A DNA stretch of 64,000 nt from Psychroserpens sp. NJDZ02 (GCF_004843725.1 NZ_CP039451.1:1548501-1612500); one strand, 5' to 3'. Shown: positions 37,298 through 47,294, counted from the first letter of the stretch. The notes: generated by a model from the letters alone, not told the origin. Made by a program: numbers and translations.

Positions 37298-39010
37298 TTA
37301 ATTGAATATTTGTTGTAATATTTTCCTAGTTATTAAATAGGTTGGTTTGACACCTGACGTCCCTAAACCTCCTGACGCTAATGTTCCTCCTGTCTCTAGT
37401 GGATTATCACTGGCGTAATATGCATATCTTACCTTTACATCAGGTCTTATACTTCCTCTAACTTTAGACGCTGCTTGTATTGCTTTTTGGTAATGTGCGC
37501 CTTCCATCTCTAACCCAATAACATTCCAAGTAGAATTATAAAAGAATTTTAAAATGTCTTTATTTTGAAGTGACGTTCCTAAAACAGAAATCATTGCCCC
37601 TTCGTAAACTGCGACACCTTGCCCTTCTAAATCAGCTTTGCTCAACTCATTTTTAAATGGATAATTGTCCGCAGTTCCTTCAAAAATATGTGCAGAAGGA
37701 ATCATAATATCCCCTTTACCACCTTCTAATATACCTGCTTTACCCATTATTGAGATAGACTCTACATTTAGATGCGTTTTACTTTGTCCGTCACTAAAAG
37801 GCTTTAAAAACTCGTCTATCGTTTCATAAGCTTGTTCTCCAAACGCATAATCCATTACAAAAAGTACAGGTGCTTCTGTATTTTTATCTTGCTTTGGTAT
37901 ATTTAAGTCGGTTTTAGATAGGTCTATTTTAGATGTATCAAAAATTTGCACATCAATATTAGTTCCGGAAGTATCTTTAATAAAAATCATTCCTTGTTGC
38001 TCTGCTTTTAACGTCACTTTATTACGCAAGGCTTTACTATCACTTTGACTTAAAGCTTCGTAAACTTTAAAAATCTCCGTTTTTGACGTTTCTGTTTTTA
38101 AGGCTATTGGTGCATATAGCGTATTCATAACGCTATGTAAATTCGCACTAATAATATGTATCGGTCTTTCTAAAAGGCCTTCTTGCTTTAAAGTTTCTTT
38201 AATTGTATTCGCCCACATTTCGCCATGGATATGATGCCCTAAACGTTCTCTTAGTACGGGGCTAAAAGTTACGGTACGTTTATCATTACGCACAACCTCT
38301 TCAATAGCTAATTTACCTAACCAATAGACAATATATAATAAACGTTCTGGTTTACTTGGTAAAGCAAACACATTATAAACGGTTGATAATTCTTTAAATG
38401 TACGACCTAGTATATTCGCGGTATGTGTAATTGCAATTTCGCGTTCTTTTTGTGTTAGCTTTTTCTTAGTTAAAACTGCGGCTTCCAATTTTTGCCAATC
38501 TCTAGTAGTCGCCCCGTTTTCGTCAATAATAACGCGTTTACTAATTTTATGCGATTCTACAAATAGAAAAGTTAAATGCGTTAAAATATCGTAAATTTCA
38601 GAACGTCCTCTAGTAATCTCAATGTTCATCTGCTCATCATCAATACGATAACAATTACGTCTGCGTTTTGGCGGAATTATTGGCTCAAAATGAGAATCTT
38701 TATAACCTTCGTCACTTGTTAAGTTAATAAAACGACACTCCTCAATACCATGAGGTAATCTGTCTATTACATATAGTAAACCTTCTAATTCTGCTTTTTC
38801 GTCTGCTATGGATCCGTAAATTTCAGGTCTTAACACTAATAATGCCTCACGAAGCGTCTCTCCGGAAACACCCATTGGCTTGTAAAACCCTCTATTAAAC
38901 AAATGACGCATAGTGATATACATACGTTCTATTGCATTTGAGCTTTCTTGCGCTCTCGTTCTTTCATGTTTCTTAATCATACTACTCATTCTAGTGTCTT
39001 TAATTGGCAA
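37298..39010 (-). CDS. Conserved protein with a phosphorylase-like C-terminal part
   Basis: 570 residues with no signal peptide or membrane segment. I recall this as a conserved Bacteroidota protein (probably the DUF6909 family), but could not check. The C-terminal third contains GKAGILEGGKGDIMIPSAHIF, NVIGLEMEGAHYQKAI and KVRYAYYASDNPLETGG. The EMEG block resembles the ribose-binding Met-Glu of nucleoside phosphorylases and AMP nucleosidases. The N-terminal half is helical with basic stretches. A nucleoside or nucleotide-binding role is inferred; no reaction is claimed. It lies 15 bases upstream of the Wzz-like gene. Confidence 0.6.
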   Translation of the reverse strand: MPIKDTRMSSMIKKHERTRAQESSNAIERMYITMRHLFNRGFYKPMGVSGETLREALLVLRPEIYGSIADEKAELEGLLYVIDRLPHGIEECRFINLTSDEGYKDSHFEPIIPPKRRRNCYRIDDEQMNIEITRGRSEIYDILTHLTFLFVESHKISKRVIIDENGATTRDWQKLEAAVLTKKKLTQKEREIAITHTANILGRTFKELSTVYNVFALPSKPERLLYIVYWLGKLAIEEVVRNDKRTVTFSPVLRERLGHHIHGEMWANTIKETLKQEGLLERPIHIISANLHSVMNTLYAPIALKTETSKTEIFKVYEALSQSDSKALRNKVTLKAEQQGMIFIKDTSGTNIDVQIFDTSKIDLSKTDLNIPKQDKNTEAPVLFVMDYAFGEQAYETIDEFLKPFSDGQSKTHLNVESISIMGKAGILEGGKGDIMIPSAHIFEGTADNYPFKNELSKADLEGQGVAVYEGAMISVLGTSLQNKDILKFFYNSTWNVIGLEMEGAHYQKAIQAASKVRGSIRPDVKVRYAYYASDNPLETGGTLASGGLGTSGVKPTYLITRKILQQIFN

Positions 39011-39018
39011 AGATATAA

Positions 39019-40521
39019 TTATTTGGCTACAATGTCGGCTTTTAAAGCGTCTGCAATTTTACGATCGTTTGCTAAACGCGGTATTTTATTTTGACCACCT
39101 AATTTACCTATTGATTTCATATAATTTTGAAATCCATTTTTTTCAATCTTTGTAATTTTAAGCGGCTGTAAAACTTTTCCGACTAACAAATCTAAGTAAT
39201 AACTATTTTGTTCTTGCAAGGCGTTATCTATTTTTTTCGCTAAAGCGGAAATATCCTCTGGTTCGTTTTCAAATTCGATAAACCATTCATGATAAGGTAA
39301 ACCTGACTCTGGACTAATTTGTGGAGCCACCGTAAACTCGTTAATTCTGACTTCTGTCCCTTCTGTAGCTTCCTTCATGGCTTGCTCCACCTCTTTTCCG
39401 ATAACATGTTCTCCAAACGCAGAAATAAAATGTTTAATTCGCCCAGACACAATGACTCTATAGGGTTTAGTATCTGTAAACATAATAGTGTCTCCAAGAT
39501 TATATCCCCAAAGTCCCGCATTCGTTGAAATAATCATAACATAGTTTATGCCAACCTCAACGTCTTTAATAGTGATTCGTTTAGGATTATCATCAAAAAA
39601 CTCATCCGCCTTTACAAACTCATAAAACATACCAGAATCTAATTGTAGTAACATCCCTTTGGTATCTTGCTTATCTTGAAAAGCAAAAAAACCTTCACTT
39701 GCTGGATACAACTCTATACTATCTACTTTTCGACCTATTAAATTCTCGAATTTAGCTCTGTAAGGTTCATAATTAACGCCTCCAAAAATAAATAGGTTAA
39801 AGTTTTTAAAAATATCACCAACCTTTTTCCCTGTCTTTTGTTGCAATTTTTCAAAATACATTTGCACCCACGATGGAATACCTGAAATGATTGACATGTC
39901 CTCGTTTACGGTCTCTTCGACTATAGCGTCGACTTTAGTTTCCCAATCTTCAATACAATTAGTGTCCCAAGAAGGCATTCTGTTTTTTTGAAGATACTTT
40001 GGTACAAAATGAGCTACAATACCAGACAAACGCCCTAATTGCACGCCGTTTTGTTCTTTTAAAACTGGGCTACCTTGCAGGAAAATCATTTTTCCATCCA
40101 CAAATTTTGCATGTCCTGTTTCATGAATATAGAGCAATATTGCATTTTTTGCAGCATTGACATGATTAGGCATACTCTCTTTAGTTAACGGTATATATTT
40201 TGCACCAGAAGTTGTCCCTGACGTTTTTGCAAAATAAAGCGGTTTCCCTTTCCAAAGGATATTTGCTTCTCCGGCAACCACACGATCAACATAAGGTTTC
40301 AACCCTTCATAATCCCTAATTGGAATCCGTTTTACAAAATCTTGATAATTATTAATACTAATAAAGTCATGATCCACACCAAATACTGTACCTGCTGCTT
40401 CACTTATCAAGTGTTTAAACACTTTATCTTGTGTTTCTATAGGGTTATTGGCCCATTTCTGAATTTTCTTGTAAACCCGTTTTGCATACGGTTTTGCTAA
40501 AGCTGATTTTAGTGAAAGCAT
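39019..40521 (-). CDS. GH3-family acyl-adenylate/amide synthetase-like protein
   Basis: 500 residues. ATP motif AKTSGTTSGAKYIPLTK (about residues 107-123), FGGVNYEPYRAKFENLIG, SIELYPASEGFFAFQD and the later GYNLGDTIMFTDTKPYRVIVSGR with FGEHVIGKEVEQAM. These match the GH3 family, which conjugates amino acids to acyl substrates in plants; the bacterial members have no settled substrate. Overlaps the M23 peptidase gene by 1 base, so the two are co-translated. Confidence 0.85.
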   Translation of the reverse strand: MLSLKSALAKPYAKRVYKKIQKWANNPIETQDKVFKHLISEAAGTVFGVDHDFISINNYQDFVKRIPIRDYEGLKPYVDRVVAGEANILWKGKPLYFAKTSGTTSGAKYIPLTKESMPNHVNAAKNAILLYIHETGHAKFVDGKMIFLQGSPVLKEQNGVQLGRLSGIVAHFVPKYLQKNRMPSWDTNCIEDWETKVDAIVEETVNEDMSIISGIPSWVQMYFEKLQQKTGKKVGDIFKNFNLFIFGGVNYEPYRAKFENLIGRKVDSIELYPASEGFFAFQDKQDTKGMLLQLDSGMFYEFVKADEFFDDNPKRITIKDVEVGINYVMIISTNAGLWGYNLGDTIMFTDTKPYRVIVSGRIKHFISAFGEHVIGKEVEQAMKEATEGTEVRINEFTVAPQISPESGLPYHEWFIEFENEPEDISALAKKIDNALQEQNSYYLDLLVGKVLQPLKITKIEKNGFQNYMKSIGKLGGQNKIPRLANDRKIADALKADIVAK

Positions 40522-41390
40522 TATTTAAAATCTATAAAATTAGTTGGGTTTACAGAGTATCCATCACTCCATAACTCAAAATGTAAATGTGGTCCTGTGG
40601 TTAAATCTCCTGTATTACCTGAAGCAGCAATGACCTCTCCAGCTTTTACTAAATCACCTTGACTTTTATTTAATGAGGCATTATGCTTGTAAACAGATAT
40701 TAAACCATAACTATGTTCAAGGATTATAACATACCCCGTTTGTGCCGTCCATTCTGCAAAAATCACTGTACCATCTGCAGTTGCCTTTATTGGTGTCTCG
40801 TTTGCTAAAACAATATCCACCGCGTAGTGTCTTGTTTTACTATTATAGTTTTCGCTAATAGTCCCGTTTGCTGGCGGAAACAAAACAAAATTAGCTCTAG
40901 ACTTTGCTGTCTCAAATAAATTATATTTATCCTCTTTATCTACTTTTTGACGCAACAAGGAGTCTTCTCTAATTGGACTTAGATCCACCTGACTAGCCTC
41001 AAGCTTTGCTGCCTGAATTATAGAGTCTCTATTAAACTGTACCGTACTGACTTCTCCTTGCAATACTTTTTTTATTGAAGTAAAATATTTGTCATTTAAA
41101 TCAATGACACGCTGCAAAGAATCGGTTTTAAAACTTAACTGTACTGCTTTCTTTTTAAGAGTCGTAGATGAGTATCCAGGGATATATTCTTTTAACGGTG
41201 TAAACGCGATTAAAATGGTTGTAAACACTATTAAAAGGATTGCAGAGATTGTGCCTAAAACGAACACATTTAGTCGCGTTAAATTAAGAGATAAGCGTTC
41301 TTCAAAAGTATCATCATTTAAAATAACCAAACGATACCTGTGCAGTAACTTCTTTTTAATTTTTTTAGATTTTTTTTCGGGTGTTGTCAT
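40521..41390 (-). CDS. M23 family metallopeptidase (LytM domain)
   Basis: 289 residues. Charged N-terminus, one membrane helix (about 45-68), a helical linker, then a C-terminal LytM domain with metal ligands in TRHYAVDIVL (HxxxD) and TGPHLHFELW (HxH). The topology puts the catalytic domain in the periplasm, where it would cut peptidoglycan crosslinks or act as a division or shape regulator. A TAnnTTTG box (41399-41406, minus strand) is only 8 bases before the ATG. Confidence 0.9.
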   Translation of the reverse strand: MTTPEKKSKKIKKKLLHRYRLVILNDDTFEERLSLNLTRLNVFVLGTISAILLIVFTTILIAFTPLKEYIPGYSSTTLKKKAVQLSFKTDSLQRVIDLNDKYFTSIKKVLQGEVSTVQFNRDSIIQAAKLEASQVDLSPIREDSLLRQKVDKEDKYNLFETAKSRANFVLFPPANGTISENYNSKTRHYAVDIVLANETPIKATADGTVIFAEWTAQTGYVIILEHSYGLISVYKHNASLNKSQGDLVKAGEVIAASGNTGDLTTGPHLHFELWSDGYSVNPTNFIDFK

Positions 41391-41398
41391 ATTAAAAA

Positions 41399-41406
41399 CA
41401 AAAGTA
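41399..41406 (-). promoter_or_regulatory. TAnnTTTG box close to the M23 peptidase start
   Basis: TACTTTTG on the minus strand ends 8 bases before the ATG at 41390. If functional it gives a very short or absent 5' leader. Confidence 0.4.
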
Positions 41407-41480
41407 AATAAAATTTTGTGCGCACAACTTTAGGTTAAGCTAAAGTTAGTCTTTTAACGTTATTATTAAAGTTTAATTAT

Positions 41481-41488
41481 TAACTTTG
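41481..41488 (+). promoter_or_regulatory. TAnnTTTG box for tatA
   Basis: TAACTTTG, 18 bases before the tatA ATG; fits the Bacteroidota -7 consensus. Confidence 0.5.
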
Positions 41489-41506
41489 TGGTCTAAATTT
41501 TAAGTT

Positions 41507-41686
41507 ATGATTTCAGCAAGTATATTTTTAGGAATGGTTGGACCTTGGCAAATCGCAATAGTAGTGGTTTTAGTCTTATTATTATTTGGAGGAAAGAAAA
41601 TCCCTGAATTAATGCGCGGACTAGGTAGCGGAATTAAAGAGTTTAAAGACGCTAGTAAAGAAGAAGAAAACGAAGATAAAAAGTAA
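41507..41686 (+). CDS. tatA: Sec-independent translocase subunit TatA/TatE
   Basis: 59 residues: short periplasmic start with GMVGPWQ, one membrane helix (about 15-27, IAIVVVLVLLLFG), the conserved hinge FGGKKIPELMRGLG and an amphipathic helix GSGIKEFKDA ending in an acidic tail. The family length is usually 55-90 residues. TatA forms the pore for folded twin-arginine substrates at the inner membrane. It stands alone here, divergent from the M23 gene and closed by a strong terminator. tatC is not in this window. Confidence 0.93.
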   Translation: MISASIFLGMVGPWQIAIVVVLVLLLFGGKKIPELMRGLGSGIKEFKDASKEEENEDKK

Positions 41687-41705
41687 TTTTTTTACTTTAT
41701 CATAT

Positions 41706-41739
41706 AAAAAAAACCAATGCAAAAGCATTGGTTTTTTTT
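41706..41739. terminator. Bidirectional terminator between tatA and the DUF4837 gene
   Basis: AAAAAAAACCAATGC / AAAA loop / GCATTGGTTTTTTTT: a perfect 15-bp stem with A and T tracts on both sides, between converging genes. Confidence 0.92.
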
Positions 41740-41757
41740 ATACTCAAAATAGAACTT

Positions 41758-42738
41758 CTAATTATTAATACTTAACGACTTAAGTATGGATTCTAACTCT
41801 AAAATATAGTCACGTTTACCTACTGATGGAGCAAACGTAAACCCTTCCAAAACAATATATCGGTTATTTATTTTATCCTCTACCATGTAATTTACAAATG
41901 GACCAGCATTAAAGGTCCCTTTAATGTCCCAAGTGCTTCTTACTTCATACGTTGGCTTGTTATCTATAATTGTATTAAATAGAAATGGTGTATAAGCCTC
42001 TTCTGTCTTCATATAAGACCCCTCTATTGGTCCTGGTATATATTTTTTACCCACGCTGTCTCTTATACTAATAACCTGTTGGATAATGTCTCCTTCTCTA
42101 TCAATAGCACTTAATGGAATTTGATATACCATAAAATTATTAGTTCCTGTCGTTAAGTTTTTTCTAACCCAAAAGAACGTACTATCTTCTTTTGCTATTC
42201 TGTACACCGATGGAAACTTAAGTTTTAGACCTAAAACCTTTTCGATATTATTTGTAACATGAAGAGATTTATTAGTCAAACTTTGACGTGCCTCTATCTC
42301 TTGGCTTTTAAAGGTTTCCAACAATTTTTCTTTATTAGCTTCTAAGAGCTCTATAATTTGATTGTTATTTTTTCCTTTTACAATTATTAATTTTTGAGGT
42401 CTAGCAAAGGCATCTGTCGCTATCTTAAACTCGGACTCCTCACCCTTTTCTATTTTTAAAACAATTCTGTTTTGCGCAGCAAAACCAGAAAACACTTGAG
42501 GAGGCATTTGATTAATATCAAACATAGGTTCGTTTTGAGGTAAACCAGGTACGGTAGTAGTCAAAACATCTCTAACTACATCTCCAACGCGTCCTTTCCA
42601 AAGCTCATTATCTACAACAACATTAACATTGTATAGATTTCCTGATGATTTTGGAATCAGACGCTGATTGCCTTTTGATCCTTCTTTGCATGATACAATG
42701 GTACCTAGCACTAAAAATAATAGAGCGATTTTTTTCAT
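41758..42738 (-). CDS. DUF4837 family lipoprotein
   Basis: 326 residues. Lipoprotein signal (lipobox GTIVSC, Cys17). The body (RLIPKSSGNLYNVNVVVDN, GLPQNEPMFDINQMP, ESTFFWVRKNL-like) matches what I recall as DUF4837, a Bacteroidota envelope lipoprotein of unknown role. Directly downstream of the MltD-like gene on the same strand (25-base gap), so a cell-wall-related role is possible but unproven. Confidence 0.8.
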   Translation of the reverse strand: MKKIALLFLVLGTIVSCKEGSKGNQRLIPKSSGNLYNVNVVVDNELWKGRVGDVVRDVLTTTVPGLPQNEPMFDINQMPPQVFSGFAAQNRIVLKIEKGEESEFKIATDAFARPQKLIIVKGKNNNQIIELLEANKEKLLETFKSQEIEARQSLTNKSLHVTNNIEKVLGLKLKFPSVYRIAKEDSTFFWVRKNLTTGTNNFMVYQIPLSAIDREGDIIQQVISIRDSVGKKYIPGPIEGSYMKTEEAYTPFLFNTIIDNKPTYEVRSTWDIKGTFNAGPFVNYMVEDKINNRYIVLEGFTFAPSVGKRDYILELESILKSLSINN

Positions 42739-42763
42739 TTTAATATCGTATTTAAGAGACTAA

Positions 42764-44350
42764 TTAACCTTTAGAAACAATTAACTTCATTCCTGGTTTC
42801 AATTTAGTACCACTAATATCGTTCCAATCTCTAATATTTTGAACAGAAACACCAGTCAATTTTTGAGAAATACTCCAAAGACTATCGCCTTGCTGTACTG
42901 TATAGCTCTTTCCGTTAATTGGTTTTTTACTTTTTTTTGTTGAAGCTGAAGCTTTTGAACGACTTACAGAAACCCCATTTCTAGGATAAATAGTTAATCG
43001 TTGTCCAATTTTTAGGTTATTATTTCTTAAACCATTCCATTGTTTAATTTGACTTACCCGAACACCAAATTTTCTGGCAATTTTCCCGAGGTAATCACCC
43101 TGCTGGACCTTATACCTTGTTTTTGTTTCTGAATCTTGAAACTTAGGTAATGGTTTTTCACGCTTATCTAATTCGGCTTTAGCCTGAGCATATAATTGGT
43201 CTTCATTATTAACAAAAGACCCCATAATACTCCTTGGCAAACGTAAAGTGTAGTTTTTACCTTCAATAAAAGGAATAACATCTAATTTGTAAGCCGGATT
43301 TAAAAACTGAAGCGTTTCCACCTCTACACCTGTATACTCTGACACTTGATCTAAAGTAATCATCTGTTTGACGTGTATTGTATCCGTCTCAATCAAATGA
43401 AACTCGGGTTTGTATTGCATAAAACCATGCTCTTTAGCGTATTCAAAAATATACATTGTTGCTAAAAAAGCGGGCACATAACCAGCTGTTTCACGTGGTA
43501 AATTTGGTCTAATATTCCAATAATTCTGATAACCGCCAGAGCGTCTTATTGCCTTACTTACATTACCTGGCCCAGAGTTATATGCTGCTAATGCTAAATC
43601 CCAATCACCAAATAATTTATACAATTTAGATAAGTATTGTGATGCTGCAATAGTTGCTTTTATAGGATCGCTACGTTCATCCACATAACTACTAACATCC
43701 AAACCGTACTCTTTACCTGTAGCAAACATAAATTGCCATAAACCTGTCGCTCCCACTCTAGAGCGTGCGCGTGGTTTTAAAGCAGATTCTACTATTGCTA
43801 GATATTTCATTTCTAACGGAATGTCATAATTATCTAACTCGCGCTCAAACATTGGGAAGTAATAATTACTTAAACCCATTAAACGTTCAAACGAACGGTG
43901 ACGTCTTTTTAAAAAGGACTTTATAACACTTTCTAACTCAGGATTATATTCCACATTAAAAGGGGTTCTAGCATTTAAACGCTGTAATCTTGCTTTTAAC
44001 GTATCTGTTGTTAACTCTGGATAATCAACTGCGTTATATTTTAATCCCGAAACATCTCTATAAATGGTATCATACAGTGTATTACTGTATAGCTCTTCCA
44101 TCCATTTTTTATCTATATCTGCAGCAAACTCATGATCTTGTAAGACCTTAGGAAGCTCCACTAGATCAATAGTTTTAATCGCTTTTTTAAAATAAGTTTG
44201 ACCATCGATTATTGTATCGATAACATAGTCTTGTCCTTCTTGTAATTGATCTTGCCTTAATCTAGTTTGTTGGTTAGTATCTTGGCCTAATCCAAAACCT
44301 AATCCAAAAATCATTAACAAGAAAGTAATATATATTTTTACTTGATGCAT
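42764..44350 (-). CDS. MltD-like lytic transglycosylase with two LysM domains
   Basis: 528 residues. Signal peptide about 1-22. SLT domain around 160-290: DIPLEMKYLAIVESALKP (catalytic Glu in VESALKP), GATGLWQFMFATGKEYGL and LALAAYNSGPGNVSKAI. Two LysM repeats follow: YKVQQGDYLGKIARKFGV (about 412) and YTVQQGDSLWSISQKLTG (about 480). Cleaves glycan strands of peptidoglycan in the periplasm; the LysM repeats anchor it to the wall. Sits between the DUF4837 gene and pgk on one strand. Confidence 0.93.
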   Translation of the reverse strand: MHQVKIYITFLLMIFGLGFGLGQDTNQQTRLRQDQLQEGQDYVIDTIIDGQTYFKKAIKTIDLVELPKVLQDHEFAADIDKKWMEELYSNTLYDTIYRDVSGLKYNAVDYPELTTDTLKARLQRLNARTPFNVEYNPELESVIKSFLKRRHRSFERLMGLSNYYFPMFERELDNYDIPLEMKYLAIVESALKPRARSRVGATGLWQFMFATGKEYGLDVSSYVDERSDPIKATIAASQYLSKLYKLFGDWDLALAAYNSGPGNVSKAIRRSGGYQNYWNIRPNLPRETAGYVPAFLATMYIFEYAKEHGFMQYKPEFHLIETDTIHVKQMITLDQVSEYTGVEVETLQFLNPAYKLDVIPFIEGKNYTLRLPRSIMGSFVNNEDQLYAQAKAELDKREKPLPKFQDSETKTRYKVQQGDYLGKIARKFGVRVSQIKQWNGLRNNNLKIGQRLTIYPRNGVSVSRSKASASTKKSKKPINGKSYTVQQGDSLWSISQKLTGVSVQNIRDWNDISGTKLKPGMKLIVSKG

Positions 44351-44389
44351 TTATTTATTATTTATTGGCAAACGTTTAAATGTCAACTA

Positions 44390-45577
44390 TTATTCTAAAA
44401 TAGCTGCAATACCTGGTAATGTTTTTCCTTCTAAGCTTTCTAACATTGCTCCACCTCCTGTACTTACGTAGCTAACTTTGTCTTCAAACCCAAATTGCTT
44501 TACTGCCGCAACAGAATCACCTCCACCTACTAAAGAAAACGCTCCGTTTTTAGTAGCTTCTGCAATTGCGTCTCCTAAAGCAATTGTTCCTTTTGCAAAC
44601 GTTTCCATTTCAAAAACACCTAATGGTCCATTCCAAAGAATAGTTTTACACTGCAGCACAACATCATGGAACATTTGAATAGATTTTGGACCAGCATCCA
44701 AACCTTGCCATCCTTCTGGTATTTTAGTCACATCCATAACTTGCGTTTCTGCGTCGTTACTAAAGGCATTTGCTGCTAGTACATCCACAGGAATGTGTAT
44801 TTGTACATTTTTAGCTTTTGCTTGCTTTAAAATGTCTAAAGCTAATTCCATCTTATCATCTTCACAAATAGAATCGCCAACACTTCCGCCTTGTGCCTTA
44901 ATAAAAGTAAACGTCATACCACCACCAATAATTAAGTGATCTACTTTGTCTAAAATATTTTCGATTATCGTAATTTTAGAAGATACTTTTGCGCCTCCTA
45001 GTACTGCTAAAACTGGTTTTTCTCCAGTTTTCATTACTTTATCAATACTCTTAATTTCTTTTTCTAATAAATAACCAAAGCATTTTCTTTCTGGAAAAAA
45101 CTGTGCAATTACTGTTGTAGAAGCGTGTGCTCTGTGCGCTGTTCCAAATGCATCATTAACATAAATATCTCCTAGCTTGGCTAATTTTTCCGCGAAAGCG
45201 ACATCTCCCTTAGTTTCTTCCTCATGGAAACGTAGATTTTCTAAAATCAGAATTTTACCTGGCTCTAGATTTGTAGCAGCCTTTTCGGCTTCCTCACCTA
45301 CACAATCGGATACAAACTGAGTTTCTACACCAATAATATCTTCTACTTTATTAACAATATGTTTTAGTGAAAACTGATCCTGTACACCATTAGGTCTTCC
45401 TAAATGAGACATTAAAATACAGCTTCCGCCATCTTCTAATATTTTTATAATTGTTGGTTTAGCAGCTTCTATTCTAGTGGCATCGGTAACCTTAAAACCC
45501 GCATCTAAAGGGACATTAAAATCTACACGAATTAAAGCTTTTTTGTTTTTAAAATTAAAGTCGTTAAGTGTCTTCAT
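44390..45577 (-). CDS. pgk: Phosphoglycerate kinase
   Basis: 395 residues, normal length. [12 protein letters not shown] (substrate site), [52 protein letters not shown], and the ATP site [13 protein letters not shown] with STGGGAMLE. Glycolytic transfer of phosphate from 1,3-bisphosphoglycerate to ADP in the cytoplasm. Starts 15 bases after the upstream adhesin-head/SPOR gene ends. Confidence 0.97.
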   Translation of the reverse strand: MKTLNDFNFKNKKALIRVDFNVPLDAGFKVTDATRIEAAKPTIIKILEDGGSCILMSHLGRPNGVQDQFSLKHIVNKVEDIIGVETQFVSDCVGEEAEKAATNLEPGKILILENLRFHEEETKGDVAFAEKLAKLGDIYVNDAFGTAHRAHASTTVIAQFFPERKCFGYLLEKEIKSIDKVMKTGEKPVLAVLGGAKVSSKITIIENILDKVDHLIIGGGMTFTFIKAQGGSVGDSICEDDKMELALDILKQAKAKNVQIHIPVDVLAANAFSNDAETQVMDVTKIPEGWQGLDAGPKSIQMFHDVVLQCKTILWNGPLGVFEMETFAKGTIALGDAIAEATKNGAFSLVGGGDSVAAVKQFGFEDKVSYVSTGGGAMLESLEGKTLPGIAAILE

Positions 45578-45592
45578 CTGTTTTGTATGTGT

Positions 45593-47167
45593 TTAATCTA
45601 GGTTTGCTTTTAAAACCCAAGTATCTCTGTATCTATAATTTGTTTTTAACTCTTCTGTTAGTTTAAAAGCGTCTTCAGCAGTATCACTTCTTAGCAAGTA
45701 AATATAATTCCAACCGTTTTTGGGATTTATAAAAGCTTTAGCATCCAATTCTTTTTTTATTAATTTAGCCATCCATTTTTCAGACCTAGCAGACTCTGCA
45801 AAAACACCTGATATGACATAATAGCCGCCTTCAATACCAGCTATAGCAGTTGATTTCTTGTTTTTTAAATATTTGAAGGCTTTAGAATTTAAACCTCTTT
45901 TCTTATACTTATAAGCTTTACGCTTTTCTTTAGTATTATAACTTGGATCTGATTCTGGTTGCGCTCTTACAATTTCTGGAGACACGTTTGCTGTTTTACT
46001 AGCACTTGAATTGTTATCCTGAACAATATCGTCAAAATAAGTTTGCTCTATTTCGGTCTGAAAAGCTGTAAAATATAAGTAAAACCTATCCGATTCTGTT
46101 TTTAAACGTAAGGTGGTTTCGTTAGTACTATTATTAATTATTGCATTATTATAATTAGGAATATCCAATTTAGCGATATCAAAACCTAATGTGTTTTCAC
46201 TATTTGGTAGTCTATCTCTATTTTTCATACTATTGTTTGTAATAGAACTATTGAAAAAGTTTTGTTGAAAACGAGCACCGTTACTTAATGATTGAAAGCT
46301 ACCATCACGTTGTTTGATAATTGCAAATTCGTCTCCTCTCAAATCTGAATCTCCTTCTAAAACAGAAACTACAACGGACGTTTTTACATCTCCTTTTTCT
46401 ACAGACTTAAAGTTTTTGAATGTTAGATCTACCGGTTCTTCTTTATTAACTAAAGCAAATCCATGATAAGTAGAAATATATTTTGGATTATCCGTTGGTG
46501 ATTGATACACCACATATAACATCCAACCTCCACCACTACCACCTGACAAATACCCCTCAGTAGCCTTTATATTGGCAACCACGTAATCTCCAGATTTAGT
46601 TTCAGAAGATTTTAAAAGCTCTGTCACATCGGCATAACAAACGTAAGGTGAATTTATAGCATGCGTAGGACTAGTTATACCGTCATAAATTATATCTCCA
46701 ACTACATCTTGATACTCTTGATTTGGCAATTTAAATTTAATTTGATTTACTAATAGAGAGCGTTCTCCATTTCCTGTGTAAACATAATCACCCTTTTGTT
46801 CTTTACGCGTTCCTTTTTCATAAGCATACGTCGCGGACCAGTATAAACCCGCGTATGCAATTTTTTTAAAATCGGAAGGTAGCTTTAATGTCGCTTGACT
46901 TGAACTAAAAGTTGCCTTATCCCTATCAATATCAACATAACTCATTTTGGTGTCATCATTATTAACTTGTAAAATATTAAAAGCTTTCTTATCATCTTTG
47001 CTTAAAATATTATTACCAATAACCACAGCATCCCCAAAAATATAAAATTCATTATGAGATTTAAACGCCGCGCCACCAATGGACGTAGAATCTGTAGTTT
47101 TTATTTCTTGTGCATTAGCTAGATTTAATCCTATTACACATAATAGTAAACTTAATAGTCTTTTCAT
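45593..47167 (-). CDS. Secreted protein with adhesin-head-like and SPOR-like parts
   Basis: I place the start at the ATG at 47165-47167 (MKRLLSLLLCVIGLNLANAQ), which gives a clean signal peptide and 524 residues. An in-frame ATG at 47245 would add 26 residues without a better signal. The first 380 residues have SGGSGGGWMLYVVYQSP, YISTYHGFALVNKEEPVDL and NTLGFDIAKLDIPNYNN, a pattern shared with the N-terminal domain of large flavobacterial surface proteins. The last 90 residues (GYYVISGVFAESARSEKWMAKL ... GWNYIYLLRSDTAEDAF) resemble a SPOR-type peptidoglycan-binding domain. Function unknown; probably periplasmic or outer-membrane associated. Confidence 0.7.
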   Translation of the reverse strand: MKRLLSLLLCVIGLNLANAQEIKTTDSTSIGGAAFKSHNEFYIFGDAVVIGNNILSKDDKKAFNILQVNNDDTKMSYVDIDRDKATFSSSQATLKLPSDFKKIAYAGLYWSATYAYEKGTRKEQKGDYVYTGNGERSLLVNQIKFKLPNQEYQDVVGDIIYDGITSPTHAINSPYVCYADVTELLKSSETKSGDYVVANIKATEGYLSGGSGGGWMLYVVYQSPTDNPKYISTYHGFALVNKEEPVDLTFKNFKSVEKGDVKTSVVVSVLEGDSDLRGDEFAIIKQRDGSFQSLSNGARFQQNFFNSSITNNSMKNRDRLPNSENTLGFDIAKLDIPNYNNAIINNSTNETTLRLKTESDRFYLYFTAFQTEIEQTYFDDIVQDNNSSASKTANVSPEIVRAQPESDPSYNTKEKRKAYKYKKRGLNSKAFKYLKNKKSTAIAGIEGGYYVISGVFAESARSEKWMAKLIKKELDAKAFINPKNGWNYIYLLRSDTAEDAFKLTEELKTNYRYRDTWVLKANLD

Positions 47168-47282
47168 TTTGAAATTTAAAACCGTTAATATTTTTTCAAA
47201 TATATGCAAATACAACGATACTATATATTCTACAACTAAAATCAATATCCAATAAAAAATAGTTTTTAATTACCAAGACAAC

Positions 47283-47290
47283 TATATTTG
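47283..47290 (+). promoter_or_regulatory. TAnnTTTG box abutting the delta prime gene
   Basis: TATATTTG ends 4 bases before the ATG at 47295. If it is the -7 element, transcription would start at or within a few bases of the start codon. Confidence 0.45.
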
Positions 47291-47294
47291 CCCT

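Noticed and set aside
45593-47245. Start of the adhesin-head/SPOR gene at 47245
   Set aside because: The extra 26 residues would put sequence in front of a clean signal peptide that begins at the ATG at 47165-47167.
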